Source: Sutterella wadsworthensis 2_1_59BFAA
GTDB taxonomy: Bacteria > Pseudomonadota > Gammaproteobacteria > Burkholderiales > Burkholderiaceae_F
NCBI RefSeq assembly: GCF_000297775.1
Contig: NZ_JH815520.1
Location: 66,759-117,352 of the forward strand
DNA: 50,594 nt
Direction: 5' to 3'
Shown here piece by piece: positions 41,080 through 49,035 of this stretch; positions within the stretch are counted from its first letter, which is position 1; each line of letters opens with the position of its first letter. The position numbers were made by a program, and so were the translations under genes. The notes under the pieces are model-generated. The model saw only the letters and a list, made by a program, of their open reading frames with translations. It was not told the DNA's origin and did no database searches.

Positions 41080-41300
41080 TTGTCTTGTTTCTTCTTTTCT
41101 GGTCCTGAAGTGGGTTGGGATGCTGAGGACGCAGTCGGGCGTCCGAGGATGCGGAGCCGGGCCAGCCCGACACTTTTTCCCCTGCGGGCGGCCGCTCCAT
41201 GGGTCCGCATTATGCTCCTAAAAACCGACTGAGCGGTATTTGTTGTTGAGGGAAAGTGTCATGAGGGAAATTCCGACCTGTGGCACAGATTTTGCATAAG

Positions 41301-41315
41301 CCTTGATGCTCAAGG
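41301..41315. promoter_or_regulatory. inverted repeat upstream of the urdA-like gene
   Basis: CCTTGA-TGC-TCAAGG, perfect 6-bp arms around 3 nt. It contains TTGA and TCAA but at the wrong spacing for FNR. Possible operator. Confidence 0.3.
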
Positions 41316-41490
41316 GAAGGGTAATCGTTATTGGTGAAAATCCTAAGGGATTGTCCTAGGTTTTTAGCTGATATAAAACCGACCGGACGGAATGTATTGG
41401 TGTATGATGCGTACCGTCGTGTTCTCCCACACTCCAAGCAGTTCCTCAGAGGACCGTCCTCAGGGGAACTCATCTTAAGGACCAGCCAAA

Positions 41491-43254
41491 ATGTTCAAGA
41501 AGACTCTTCTCTCCGCCGCCGCTCTTCTCGCGGCCGGCACGCTTTCCGCTTCCGTCTTCGCCGCTCCGGTGACCGCTGAGGGCACGGGCGTCGGCAAGCA
41601 TGGCGACATCACGGTCGCCGTGACGTTCGATGCCGGCAAGATCCAAGACATCAAGATCGTCAAGAACGCCGAAAACCCGATTCTCGCCAAGAAGGTCTTC
41701 ACGGACCTCAAGGATCAGGTCGTGGCCCTCTCCTCCACGGACGTTGATCTCGTCTCCGGCGCCACGTTCTCCGCCAAGGGCTTCATCGACGCCGTCAACG
41801 ACGCCGCCAAGAAGGCCGGCGTGACGCTCGCCAAGGCCGACAAGAAGGCTCTCAAGAAGGCCGCCCGCGAACTTCCGAAGACCTCGAACTACGACGTCGT
41901 CGTGATCGGTGCGGGCGGTGCGGGCTTCTCCGCCGCCATCACCGCCAGGAATGCCGGTGCCAACGTCGTCCTTCTCGAAAAGATGCCCGCCGTCGGCGGC
42001 AACTCGCTCATCTCGGGCGCTGAAATGAACGTCGCCAAGAACTGGGTCCAGCCCAAGCTCGGCATCAACGACGACTCTCCCGAACTGCATGCCCAGGACA
42101 CGTTCAAGGGCGGCGACGGCAAGGGCGACATGAAGGTCATCAACGTCATGACGCACGAAGCGCTTGACGCCGCCAAGTGGTGCCGCGACTACCTCGGCGT
42201 GCGCTTCGAGGACGACAACCTCTTCTTCTTCGGCGGCCACAGCCGCAAGCGCGCCCTGATTCCGGTCGGCCACACCGGCACGGAATTCATCGCCAAGTTC
42301 CAGGCCAAGGCCGATGAGCTCGGCATCCCGGTCATCACCAACATGAAGGCCGAAGAGCTCATCAAGGACAAGGACGGCCGCGTCGTCGGCGTCAAGGCCA
42401 CGATGGACGGCTCCGAATACACCTTCAACGCCAAGGGCGGCGTCGTGCTCGCCACGGGCGGCTTCGGCGCGAACCCCGAAATGGTCAAGAAGTACAACCC
42501 GAAGATCGACGAGCGCTTCAAGACGACCGACGCTCCGGGCACCACAGGCGAAGCCCTTTACATGGCCGAACGCGCGGGCGCCGAGCTCGTGAACATGGGC
42601 TACATCCAGACCTACCCGATCTGCGACCCGATCTCGGGCGCCATTGAGCTCATCGCCGACGCCCGCTTCGACGGCGCCATCATGCTCAACCAGGAAGGCA
42701 AGCGCTTCGTCGAGGAACTCCAGCGCCGCGACGTGCTCTCCGAAGCCATCCTCAACCAGACCGGCCGCTACTGCTGGGTGCTCTGGAACGACAAGATCGG
42801 CAGCATCTCCAACACGGTCAAGGCTCACGCCAACGAGTACGAAGCCTTCACGAAGCAGGGCGTCATGACGACCTGCGACGACCTGAAGTGCATCGCCGAC
42901 TTCACGAAGATCCCGTTCGACCAGCTCCAGAAGACGGTCAAGCGCGTCTCCGACATGGCCGGCAAGGGCAATGACAAGGACTTCAACCACCGCTCCGGTC
43001 TCGTCGACATGCAGCAGGGCAAGTACTACGTCATCAAGGCCGTCCCGTCCACCCACCACACGATGGGCGGCGTGCGCATCAACGAAAAGGCCGAGGCCCT
43101 GACGGCCGAAGGCAAGGTCATCCCGGGTCTCTGGGCCGCGGGTGAAGTGACCGGCGTCACGCACGGCACGAACCGCCTCGGCGGCAATGCCTACACGGAC
43201 ATCATCGTCTTCGGCCGCATCGCCGGTGAAGCCGCCGCCAAGGCTGCGAAGTAA
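41491..43254 (+). CDS. urdA: urocanate reductase UrdA (FMN-binding plus FAD domains)
   Basis: 587 aa: Sec signal (1-24), FMN_bind domain (about 30-105) with the flavinylation motif LVSGATFS (Thr92), and FAD/fumarate-reductase domain (from 133, YDVVVIGAGGAGFSAAI). Reported active-site residues of Shewanella oneidensis UrdA are Tyr373, Asp388, Arg411, His520 and Arg560. Here Tyr375 (QTYPIC), Asp390 (ELIADAR), Arg413 (LQRRDV), His522 (THHTMGG) and Arg562 (THGTNRLGG) fall at exactly the same spacings (+15, +38, +147, +187). SGAEMN carries the Glu near 177, and NLFFFGGH the Phe near 245. A true fumarate reductase would have His, not Tyr, at the first position. The enzyme would reduce urocanate to imidazole propionate in the periplasm. 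AAGGA before the ATG; single gene; strong-expression codon style. Confidence 0.88.
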   Translation: MFKKTLLSAAALLAAGTLSASVFAAPVTAEGTGVGKHGDITVAVTFDAGKIQDIKIVKNAENPILAKKVFTDLKDQVVALSSTDVDLVSGATFSAKGFIDAVNDAAKKAGVTLAKADKKALKKAARELPKTSNYDVVVIGAGGAGFSAAITARNAGANVVLLEKMPAVGGNSLISGAEMNVAKNWVQPKLGINDDSPELHAQDTFKGGDGKGDMKVINVMTHEALDAAKWCRDYLGVRFEDDNLFFFGGHSRKRALIPVGHTGTEFIAKFQAKADELGIPVITNMKAEELIKDKDGRVVGVKATMDGSEYTFNAKGGVVLATGGFGANPEMVKKYNPKIDERFKTTDAPGTTGEALYMAERAGAELVNMGYIQTYPICDPISGAIELIADARFDGAIMLNQEGKRFVEELQRRDVLSEAILNQTGRYCWVLWNDKIGSISNTVKAHANEYEAFTKQGVMTTCDDLKCIADFTKIPFDQLQKTVKRVSDMAGKGNDKDFNHRSGLVDMQQGKYYVIKAVPSTHHTMGGVRINEKAEALTAEGKVIPGLWAAGEVTGVTHGTNRLGGNAYTDIIVFGRIAGEAAAKAAK

Positions 43255-43272
43255 TTCGCGAAAAGGCTCCTT

Positions 43273-43346
43273 CAGGGTCCCATGCCTCCTCTCCGGGACC
43301 CTGATCAAGGTCAGCGGCCCGCGCCAGTCTCCGGCGCGGGCCGTTG
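43273..43346 (+). terminator. double terminator after the urdA-like gene
   Basis: Two hairpins in tandem: CAGGGTCCC/GGGACCCTG (43273-43281 with 43295-43303) and CGGCCCGCGCC/GGCGCGGGCCG (43315-43325 with 43333-43343), the second followed by TTGTCC. Confidence 0.7.
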
Positions 43347-43459
43347 TCCATATGCGGCGTCCTCCCTGCAAACCCATGCGCCGCGCCCGTTTCAACGCAT
43401 CAGGGCGTAAAATCGGGTCAGTGACCACCATCTACCTACATTTCCGGCAAGCATTTCCC

Positions 43460-44053
43460 ATGAGCAGTGAAAAGGCCCTCCGAACCCGCGCAGCCATCAT
43501 CGCCGCCGCCCGCGGCATCATCCTCAAGGAAGGCATCGGTGCGCTCACCATGGACCGCGCGGCCCAGGCCGCAGGCATGAGCAAGGGCGCGTGCATGTAC
43601 CACTTCAAGAACAAGCGCGCGCTCCACGCCGCGCTCATCGAGGACTACGCCGCTCATCTCGACGGCCAGATGAAGCGCCACGAGGCGCTCTTCGAGGGCC
43701 GTCCCGACGAGACGCTCGTGCCGGGATTCGTCGAGTGGTTCAAGACCTTCGAAGCCGACAGCCGCGACTGGGCCGACGTGGGCGTCGCGCTGCTCTCCAA
43801 CTTCGTGCACGACGACGAGCTCATGAAGCCCGTGCACGACTGGTACCAGAAGCTCTGGTTCCGCATCCAGGCGCTGCCCGAAGCGGAGCGCCTGCCTCGA
43901 TTCGTGGCCATCATGGCGCTCGAGGGCTTCTTCTATACTCGCAAGTTCGGCGTCAATCCGCCCTTTGCGGAACTCAACGCGCAGGCCTACGGCTTCATCA
44001 ACGAAAAGCTCGTGGGCGAGGGCGCCGTCAGAAGAACGAAGGACGTCGCCTGA
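43460..44053 (+). CDS. TetR/AcrR-family transcriptional regulator
   Basis: 197 aa. The helix-turn-helix reads RTRAAIIAAARGIILKEGIGALTMDRAAQAAGMSKGACMYHFKNKRALHAALI. The C-terminal ligand domain contains many aromatic residues (FVEWFKTFEADSRDWADV, HDWYQKLWFRI). Open frame extends upstream to 43187 inside the urdA gene; the ATG at 43460 is the natural start. It lies between the urdA-like gene and alaX, all on the plus strand. The double terminator before it suggests independent expression. Target unknown. Confidence 0.88.
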   Translation: MSSEKALRTRAAIIAAARGIILKEGIGALTMDRAAQAAGMSKGACMYHFKNKRALHAALIEDYAAHLDGQMKRHEALFEGRPDETLVPGFVEWFKTFEADSRDWADVGVALLSNFVHDDELMKPVHDWYQKLWFRIQALPEAERLPRFVAIMALEGFFYTRKFGVNPPFAELNAQAYGFINEKLVGEGAVRRTKDVA

Positions 44054-44084
44054 TTCACGTCTTCCCCAAGCATGCATTGTCCTG

Positions 44085-44116
44085 CGGCCCGGAGCGCCGG
44101 CTTCGGGCCGTCTTCG
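44085..44116 (+). terminator. hairpin after the TetR gene
   Basis: Stem CGGCCCG/CGGGCCG (44085-44091 with 44104-44110) then TCTTCG; modest terminator. Confidence 0.5.
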
Positions 44117-44194
44117 TTGCGCGTTTTGCGCATCCCGAAGAATGCGCATAGACTTTGCAGTCTCACCACTCAGGTTTTTTTCAAGGAGCCGTCC

Positions 44195-45373
44195 ATGACC
44201 GCCATGACCGAACTTTTCTATCGTGACCCCTATGCCTGCAAATTCACTTCGAAGGTGACCTCGTGCGTGGAAGGCGAAATGGGCTTCGAGGTCATGCTTG
44301 AAGACACGGCCTTTTATCCGGAAGGCGGCGGACAGCCTGCGGACCACGGCACGATCGACGGCGCAGCCGTGTTCGACGTGCGCCGCACGCCGGCGGGCAT
44401 CGTGCACTATTGTGAAAAGGCGTTCGATGTCGGGCAGGACGTCAAGGGAGTGCTTGACTGGGAGCGCCGCTTTGACAACATGCAGAACCACACGGGCGAG
44501 CACGTCTTCTCGGGCATCGTCAACGCGAAGTTCGGCTTTGACAACGTGGGCTTTCACATGGACGACGATGTTATTACCTGCGACTTCAGCGGCGTGATGA
44601 CCGAAGAGGAGGTGGCCGAAGTCGAGCGCATCGCAAACGATGCCGTCATAGCGAACGTTCCCGTCAACGTGTCCTTTCCCGATGCGGAGGCGCTCGAGAA
44701 GCTCGTCTACAGAAGCAAGAAGGCCCTCAAGGGCGACGTGCGCATCGTGGACGTGCCCGGATGCGACCGTTGCGCATGCTGCGGCGTGCACGTGAGGAGC
44801 ACGGGCGAGATCGGCCTCATCAAGGTGCTCTCCTCGATGAAGCACCGCGGCGGCACCCGCGTCTTCTTCGTATGCGGCATCCGCGCCCTCAGGGACTACG
44901 AGGCCCGCATCCGCGAGACCCGCGCCGTCTCCGCGCTTCTCTCCGCGAAGCCCCTCGAGATCTCCTCGGCCGTCGAGCGCGTGCTCGCCGAGTCGGCCGC
45001 CAAGGACGCGAGGATTGCGGCGATGAACCGCACGATCTTCGACCTCAAGGCCGACGCCATTCCCGCTCAGGAGACGCCGCTCGTCGTCCTGGAGGAAGGC
45101 TTCCCCCCGTTTGAGCTCCGCCAGTTCTGCGTGCAGCTCTCCGAAGCGAAGAAGGCTCCCTTCATCGCCGTCATGTCCGAGACCGAGCCCGGCGTCATGA
45201 GCTACGTCTGCGCCATCCCCGACGACCTTCTGCGCCCCGTGAGCATCGCGCTCAACAAGCGCCTCAACGGCCGCGGCGGCGGTGCGAAGGGCTTCGTGCA
45301 GGGCAGTTGGAAGGCGGACGAGACCGCCGTCAGGGAGGCGGTCGCCGCCGTCTGGGCCGAGCACACCGCTTAA
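44195..45373 (+). CDS. alaX: AlaX-type alanyl-tRNA editing protein
   Basis: 392 aa: a free-standing editing factor that removes wrongly attached Ser or Gly from tRNA-Ala. The N-terminal part has EDTAFYPEGGGQPADHGTI, then the zinc-site HTGEHVFSG (His99, His103), and CDRCACCGVHV (Cys195 and His199). These are the four metal ligands shared with the AlaRS editing domain. The length and the C-terminal region (GRGGGAKGFVQGS) indicate the long AlaX form with a DHHA1-like tail. AAGGAG precedes the ATG at 44195. It is followed after 26 bp by an unusual ATPase-like gene, so the two probably form an operon. Confidence 0.9.
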   Translation: MTAMTELFYRDPYACKFTSKVTSCVEGEMGFEVMLEDTAFYPEGGGQPADHGTIDGAAVFDVRRTPAGIVHYCEKAFDVGQDVKGVLDWERRFDNMQNHTGEHVFSGIVNAKFGFDNVGFHMDDDVITCDFSGVMTEEEVAEVERIANDAVIANVPVNVSFPDAEALEKLVYRSKKALKGDVRIVDVPGCDRCACCGVHVRSTGEIGLIKVLSSMKHRGGTRVFFVCGIRALRDYEARIRETRAVSALLSAKPLEISSAVERVLAESAAKDARIAAMNRTIFDLKADAIPAQETPLVVLEEGFPPFELRQFCVQLSEAKKAPFIAVMSETEPGVMSYVCAIPDDLLRPVSIALNKRLNGRGGGAKGFVQGSWKADETAVREAVAAVWAEHTA

Positions 45374-45399
45374 CACTAATATTGCAAGGAGGAACGGCC

Positions 45400-46287
45400 T
45401 TGATCCGCTCCGTGAGCCTCCGCGGCTTTATGAACATCAATGACGGGCGCCATGCGTTTGCGCCCGGTCTCAACGTCATCGTCGCGCCCAATGGCGCAGG
45501 CGGACACAACCTGCTCAAGCTGCTGTGCGCCGTCGAGTCCGCGGGCGCCTTCACGACGCGCTGGATGACGAAGCTCGGATACGCGCAGTCGATCACGGGC
45601 CGGCTGAGGGAGAACTTTCGTCCGGGCTGCGTGGGCGACCTCGCGCGCGGCGAGTGCGCCGTCGAGCTCGAGCACGAGGAGGCCCAGGGCACGCTCGCCT
45701 TCGGCTTCAAGAGCGGCTCCGAATTCGTCTCCGTCGACGCCATGCCGTCGGGCACGGCCCCTGGCCGCCCCGTCTTCATTCCCATGCAGGAGCTCGCCTC
45801 CTTCGTGCCCTGGTTCCCGAAGCTCTTCGAGATGTGGCATGTCGGGTTCGAGGGCGTCTGGCGCGACACCTGCTCGGTGCTCGGCGCCGAGGACACGAAG
45901 TCCGAACCCGCAGCCCCGCTTGCGGCGCTCCTTGACCGACTCGAAAAGAGGCTCGGCGGCCGCGTCGCCGAGCATCCTGACGACAAGAGTCTGGTCGTCA
46001 TCCGTGGGGGCGCCGTGGTGCCGATGTCTGAACTCGACTCGGGCGAGCGCAGGATCGTGATGCTCGCGAGGCTCGTTCGCAACGGCATGATCTCGCCGGG
46101 CATGATCCTCTTCTGGAACGAGCCCGACGCCTGCATGGACGACGAGTTGCGCAGGCTCGTCGCAGCCTCCGCGGCCGCCTTCGTCGAAGCCGGCGTGCAG
46201 GTCTTCGCGTGCACGCACTCCGAGGCGCTCGCCGACCTGATGATCGGCCGTTGCCCGCCGGGACTAGCCGCGCGCATCAGGCTGTGA
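45400..46287 (+). CDS. AAA/ABC-ATPase-like protein with degenerate Walker motifs
   Basis: 295 aa, start TTG with a perfect AAGGAGG seven bases before. The fold resembles RecF/SMC-type or OLD-type ATPases: beta strand LIRSVSLRGFMNINDGRHAF, P-loop position LNVIVAPNGAGGHNLLKLL, signature-like SELDSGERRIVMLARLV, and Walker B position MILFWNEPDACMDDEL, followed by VFACTHSEAL. Both key motifs are altered. The P-loop lacks its Lys and Ser/Thr (GAGGHN instead of GxGKSN), and the Walker B Asp is Asn (WNEP instead of DEP). It may not hydrolyse ATP. I do not know the function; its coupling to alaX is the only context. Strong terminator downstream. Confidence 0.8.
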   Translation: MIRSVSLRGFMNINDGRHAFAPGLNVIVAPNGAGGHNLLKLLCAVESAGAFTTRWMTKLGYAQSITGRLRENFRPGCVGDLARGECAVELEHEEAQGTLAFGFKSGSEFVSVDAMPSGTAPGRPVFIPMQELASFVPWFPKLFEMWHVGFEGVWRDTCSVLGAEDTKSEPAAPLAALLDRLEKRLGGRVAEHPDDKSLVVIRGGAVVPMSELDSGERRIVMLARLVRNGMISPGMILFWNEPDACMDDELRRLVAASAAAFVEAGVQVFACTHSEALADLMIGRCPPGLAARIRL

Positions 46288-46310
46288 CGCAAAGAAGACT
46301 GTGAAAACGG

Positions 46311-46348
46311 AATGCGGGACGTCCATGGTTAGGCGTCCCGCATTTTTT
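46311..46348 (+). terminator. terminator of the alaX operon
   Basis: 11-bp stem AATGCGGGACG/CGTCCCGCATT (46311-46321 with 46334-46344) followed by TTTT. Confidence 0.9.
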
Positions 46349-46497
46349 GAGCAGGATGAAGAGGACGGCGGGTTTTCGTCCTTGACGGAAGACGGCGGGC
46401 GTATCATGTCGGAAAGTCCCGCACGGTCCGCCGCGCACACGGCGCGTCATGCGCACTCCCTCGGTTACACCCATCAATACAAGACGACAACACGGTC

Positions 46498-47298
46498 ATG
46501 CTTGACTTCATCGAGCTCTTCATTCTCGGCATCGGCGTCGGCTCCTTCGGCGCTCTCGTCGGCATCGGCGGCGGCCTCATCATGGTGCCGCTCTTCATGT
46601 ACTTCATGATGCCGCCTTCGGGCAGCACCTTCGCGAACGTTCAGGAGGTCGTGGGCACGAGCCTCTTCGGCGTGCTCCTCAATGCCCTCTCGGGCACCTG
46701 GGCCTACTTCAGGCAGAAGCGCATCATCCTTAGCGTGGCGATGCCCTTTGCACTCGCCACGGTGCCGGGCGCCTTCCTCGGGAGCTACGTGAGCGAATGG
46801 TTCTCGGGCCCCGCCTTCTCGATCACCTTCGGCGCGTCGCTCGCCTTCCTCGGCTGCTTCATGTACTGGAGCTCCCGCAACAAGGCCGCCAACCGCTCGG
46901 CCGACGAGTTCGATCCGAACGAGCTCCCCAGAAGCAAGATCTGGCTCGGCATCGGCTGCTCCTTCTTCGTGGGCTTCATCAGCTCCATTCTGGGCATCGG
47001 CGGCGGCGTCGTGCACGTTCCGATGATGGTCTTCCTGCTCGGCTTCCCGCCGCTCGTCGCCGTGGCCACCTCTACCTTCGTGCTCATGGTGAGCGCCGCC
47101 ATCGGCGTCGTCGGCCATGCGCTACTCGCCCACATCGTCTGGGCCCCCGCCGTCGCAGTGGGCTGCGGCGCCATCGTGGGCGCACAGCTCGGCGCACGCC
47201 TTGCTCGAAAGAGCAAGCCCCGCCTCATCGTCATCCTGCTCTCCTGCGTGATGGTCGCCCTCGGCTGCCAGCTTGTCTGGCGCGGATTTTCGCTCTGA
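46498..47298 (+). CDS. TauE/SafE-family permease (sulfite/sulfoacetate exporter type)
   Basis: 266 aa, eight or nine membrane helices in two repeats. Each repeat has the family glycine motif: GALVGIGGGLIMVPLF near the N terminus and SSILGIGGGVVHVPMMVFLLGFPPLVAVATS in the second half. TauE/SafE proteins export sulfite, sulfoacetate or other C1/C2 sulfur compounds, though many members are uncharacterised. It stands 212 bp before a sulfonate-type ABC importer, which makes a sulfur role plausible. The ATG at 46498 has no strong ribosome binding site. Confidence 0.85.
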   Translation: MLDFIELFILGIGVGSFGALVGIGGGLIMVPLFMYFMMPPSGSTFANVQEVVGTSLFGVLLNALSGTWAYFRQKRIILSVAMPFALATVPGAFLGSYVSEWFSGPAFSITFGASLAFLGCFMYWSSRNKAANRSADEFDPNELPRSKIWLGIGCSFFVGFISSILGIGGGVVHVPMMVFLLGFPPLVAVATSTFVLMVSAAIGVVGHALLAHIVWAPAVAVGCGAIVGAQLGARLARKSKPRLIVILLSCVMVALGCQLVWRGFSL

Positions 47299-47510
47299 TC
47301 AGGGACAGACTACTTCCGTCCCGCATGTCTTTTCCACGCCCGGCCCAGCGCCGGGCGCGTCCCTTCAGGGGCTGTGCCTTCTTCGCCGTTCTCCAAAGTT
47401 CCGGACTCCTCGTGTGAGAATGGTTTGCATCAGGACCGCTCATCTGCTACATTATCCCGACAAATTTACTCGGGTATGACCGTAGCCGTCTCCGGTCCGC
47501 TCGCTCCGAC
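47299..47510 (+). promoter_or_regulatory. promoter region of the sulfonate-type ABC operon
   Basis: 212 bp. It holds a short GGGAC/GTCCC hairpin and a GCCCGGC/GCCGGGC hairpin (about 47338-47358) that may end the permease transcript. AT-rich sequence with an inverted repeat CCCGA-N9-TCGGG follows at about 47457-47475, close to the ABC permease start and suited to a regulator. Confidence 0.4.
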
Positions 47511-48272
47511 ATGAACCGTTCATCGCTTCCTTTACTGGGCCTTGTCATCCCGGCGGCGCTTCTTGCCGCCTGGTGGCTCGCCGCGCACTCGGGCGGGATC
47601 GCGCCCGTTCTCCTGCCGTCGCCCGAGGCGGTGTGGGAGGCGTTCGTGCGCATGGCGGCCGACGGGTCGCTGGCGGCGCACATCGGCATGAGTGCGATGC
47701 GCACGATGACGGGCTTCGTGCTTGCGGCCGCCTTCGGGATCGGCTGCGGCGTCTGGTTCGCGGTGAGGCCCGCAGCCGCGGCGGCCTCGCATTTCGTCAT
47801 CGAATTCCTGAGGCTCACGCCTCCGCTTGCGCTCATTCCCGTTCTCATTCTCTGGCTCGGCATCGACGAGGCGCCCAAGATCGCGATCGTCTTTCTCTCG
47901 AGCTTCTTTCCGATCTATCTGAGCGCGCTCACGGCGGTGAAGGGCATCGACCCGAAGCTTGCCGAAGTGGCCGAGCTTCTCAGGTTTACGTCCGCCGAGC
48001 GCTTCAGGATGCTCACGCTTCCTGCGGCCATGCCCGGGATTCTGGCGGGCCTTCGCATGGGCTTCGGGTACAGCTGGCGCGCCCTCGTAGGTGCCGAGCT
48101 CATCGCCGCCTCATCGGGGCTGGGTTTTCTCATTACGGAGAGCTCCGAATTCGGCAAGACCGACGTCGTGTTCGTCGGCATCTTCACGATCGTGGGGCTC
48201 GGCATTGCGGCCGACGCCGTGATCTCGAGGCTCGTTTCGGCGCTCTCGCGCCGCATTTCGGAAGCTGCGTAG
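47511..48272 (+). CDS. ABC transporter permease, SsuC/TauC type
   Basis: 253 aa with six membrane helices. Start pattern LVIPAALLAAWWLAAHSGGIAPVLLPSPEAVWEAF is that of SsuC/TauC/NrtB permeases. The EAA loop reads KLAEVAELLRFTSAERFRMLTLPAAMPGILAGLRMGFGYSWRALVGAEL. First gene of a three-gene operon; its stop directly touches the ATPase start (TAGATG). The substrate class is sulfonates, taurine or similar small anions. Confidence 0.9.
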   Translation: MNRSSLPLLGLVIPAALLAAWWLAAHSGGIAPVLLPSPEAVWEAFVRMAADGSLAAHIGMSAMRTMTGFVLAAAFGIGCGVWFAVRPAAAAASHFVIEFLRLTPPLALIPVLILWLGIDEAPKIAIVFLSSFFPIYLSALTAVKGIDPKLAEVAELLRFTSAERFRMLTLPAAMPGILAGLRMGFGYSWRALVGAELIAASSGLGFLITESSEFGKTDVVFVGIFTIVGLGIAADAVISRLVSALSRRISEAA

Positions 48273-49019
48273 ATGGTGAAGGTTGAAATCAGAAATCTCA
48301 GGAAGGCCTTTTCGTCCGACAGCCGCACGACGGCTCCGATCGACGGACTGTCGCTCGAGATGCCCGCGGGCGGCATCACGGCTGTGATCGGCCGCAGCGG
48401 CTGCGGGAAGACGACGCTGCTGAGGCTCCTTGCGGGACTTGAGAAGCCCGATTCGGGCGAAATCCGCATGGAGGACGCGCAGGGTCGCGCCGCCGCGCCC
48501 CGCACGGCCGTGGTCTTTCAGGAGCACAGGCTGTTTCCCTGGATGAGCGTGAGAAGAAACGTGGAGGTGGCCGTGAGACACCTGCCCGCCGACGAGCGGC
48601 GCGCGAAGGTCGACGCCGTGCTTGCGCTCACGGGCCTCGCGCATGCCTCCGAGTCGATGCCCGCCGCGCTCTCGGGCGGCATGAGCCAGCGAGTGGGCCT
48701 TGCCCGAGCGCTCGCCGCCGAGCCCGAACTCCTCCTGCTCGACGAGGCGTTCAGTTCGCTCGACGCTCTGACTCGCCGCCAGCTCTATGACGAATTCGTT
48801 CGCATTCACGCCGCGCGTCCCGTCACGACTGTGCTCGTCACGCACGACGTGACCGAGGCCGTGCTGCTCTCGAGCCGCATCTGCAGGCTTGAGAACGGCG
48901 TGATCGCGCGCACCTACGACAATCCCGCGCCTTATCCGAGGAGCTTCGCGACTCCTGGACTCGGCGCGCTTTCCGAAGAAATCCTCCGCGGCTTCCTTGA
49001 AGAGGAGCCGCTTCTATAA
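48273..49019 (+). CDS. ABC transporter ATPase, SsuB/TauB type
   Basis: 248 aa. Walker A VIGRSGCGKTTLLRLLAG, Q-loop VVFQEHRLFPWMSVRRNV, signature ALSGGMSQRVGLARALA, Walker B LLLLDEAFSSLDALTR, H-loop VTHDVTEAV: all intact. The FPW in the Q-loop region is typical of the nitrate/sulfonate/taurine group. It follows the permease without a gap and is followed by the binding protein after 16 bp. Confidence 0.93.
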   Translation: MVKVEIRNLRKAFSSDSRTTAPIDGLSLEMPAGGITAVIGRSGCGKTTLLRLLAGLEKPDSGEIRMEDAQGRAAAPRTAVVFQEHRLFPWMSVRRNVEVAVRHLPADERRAKVDAVLALTGLAHASESMPAALSGGMSQRVGLARALAAEPELLLLDEAFSSLDALTRRQLYDEFVRIHAARPVTTVLVTHDVTEAVLLSSRICRLENGVIARTYDNPAPYPRSFATPGLGALSEEILRGFLEEEPLL

Positions 49020-49035
49020 AAAGGAAATCCTGAAA

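Larger units (their letters stand above)
41001..41490. other. intergenic region: hyaC terminator and urdA promoter side
   Basis: About 490 bp without a credible gene. It begins with the hyaC terminator and a second hairpin (GGACGC/GCGTCC near 41125). The part from 41220 on is AT-rich and must hold the promoter of the urocanate-reductase-like gene. Confidence 0.5.

Noticed and set aside
38331-41210. 959-codon open frame opposite the hydrogenase operon
   Set aside because: Antisense shadow of hyaABC; no recognisable domain, no ribosome binding site, biased composition.
41301-41315. FNR box upstream of the urdA-like gene
   Set aside because: TTGA and TCAA half-sites are present but separated by 3 nt instead of 6, so it does not match the FNR consensus. 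Kept only as a possible operator.
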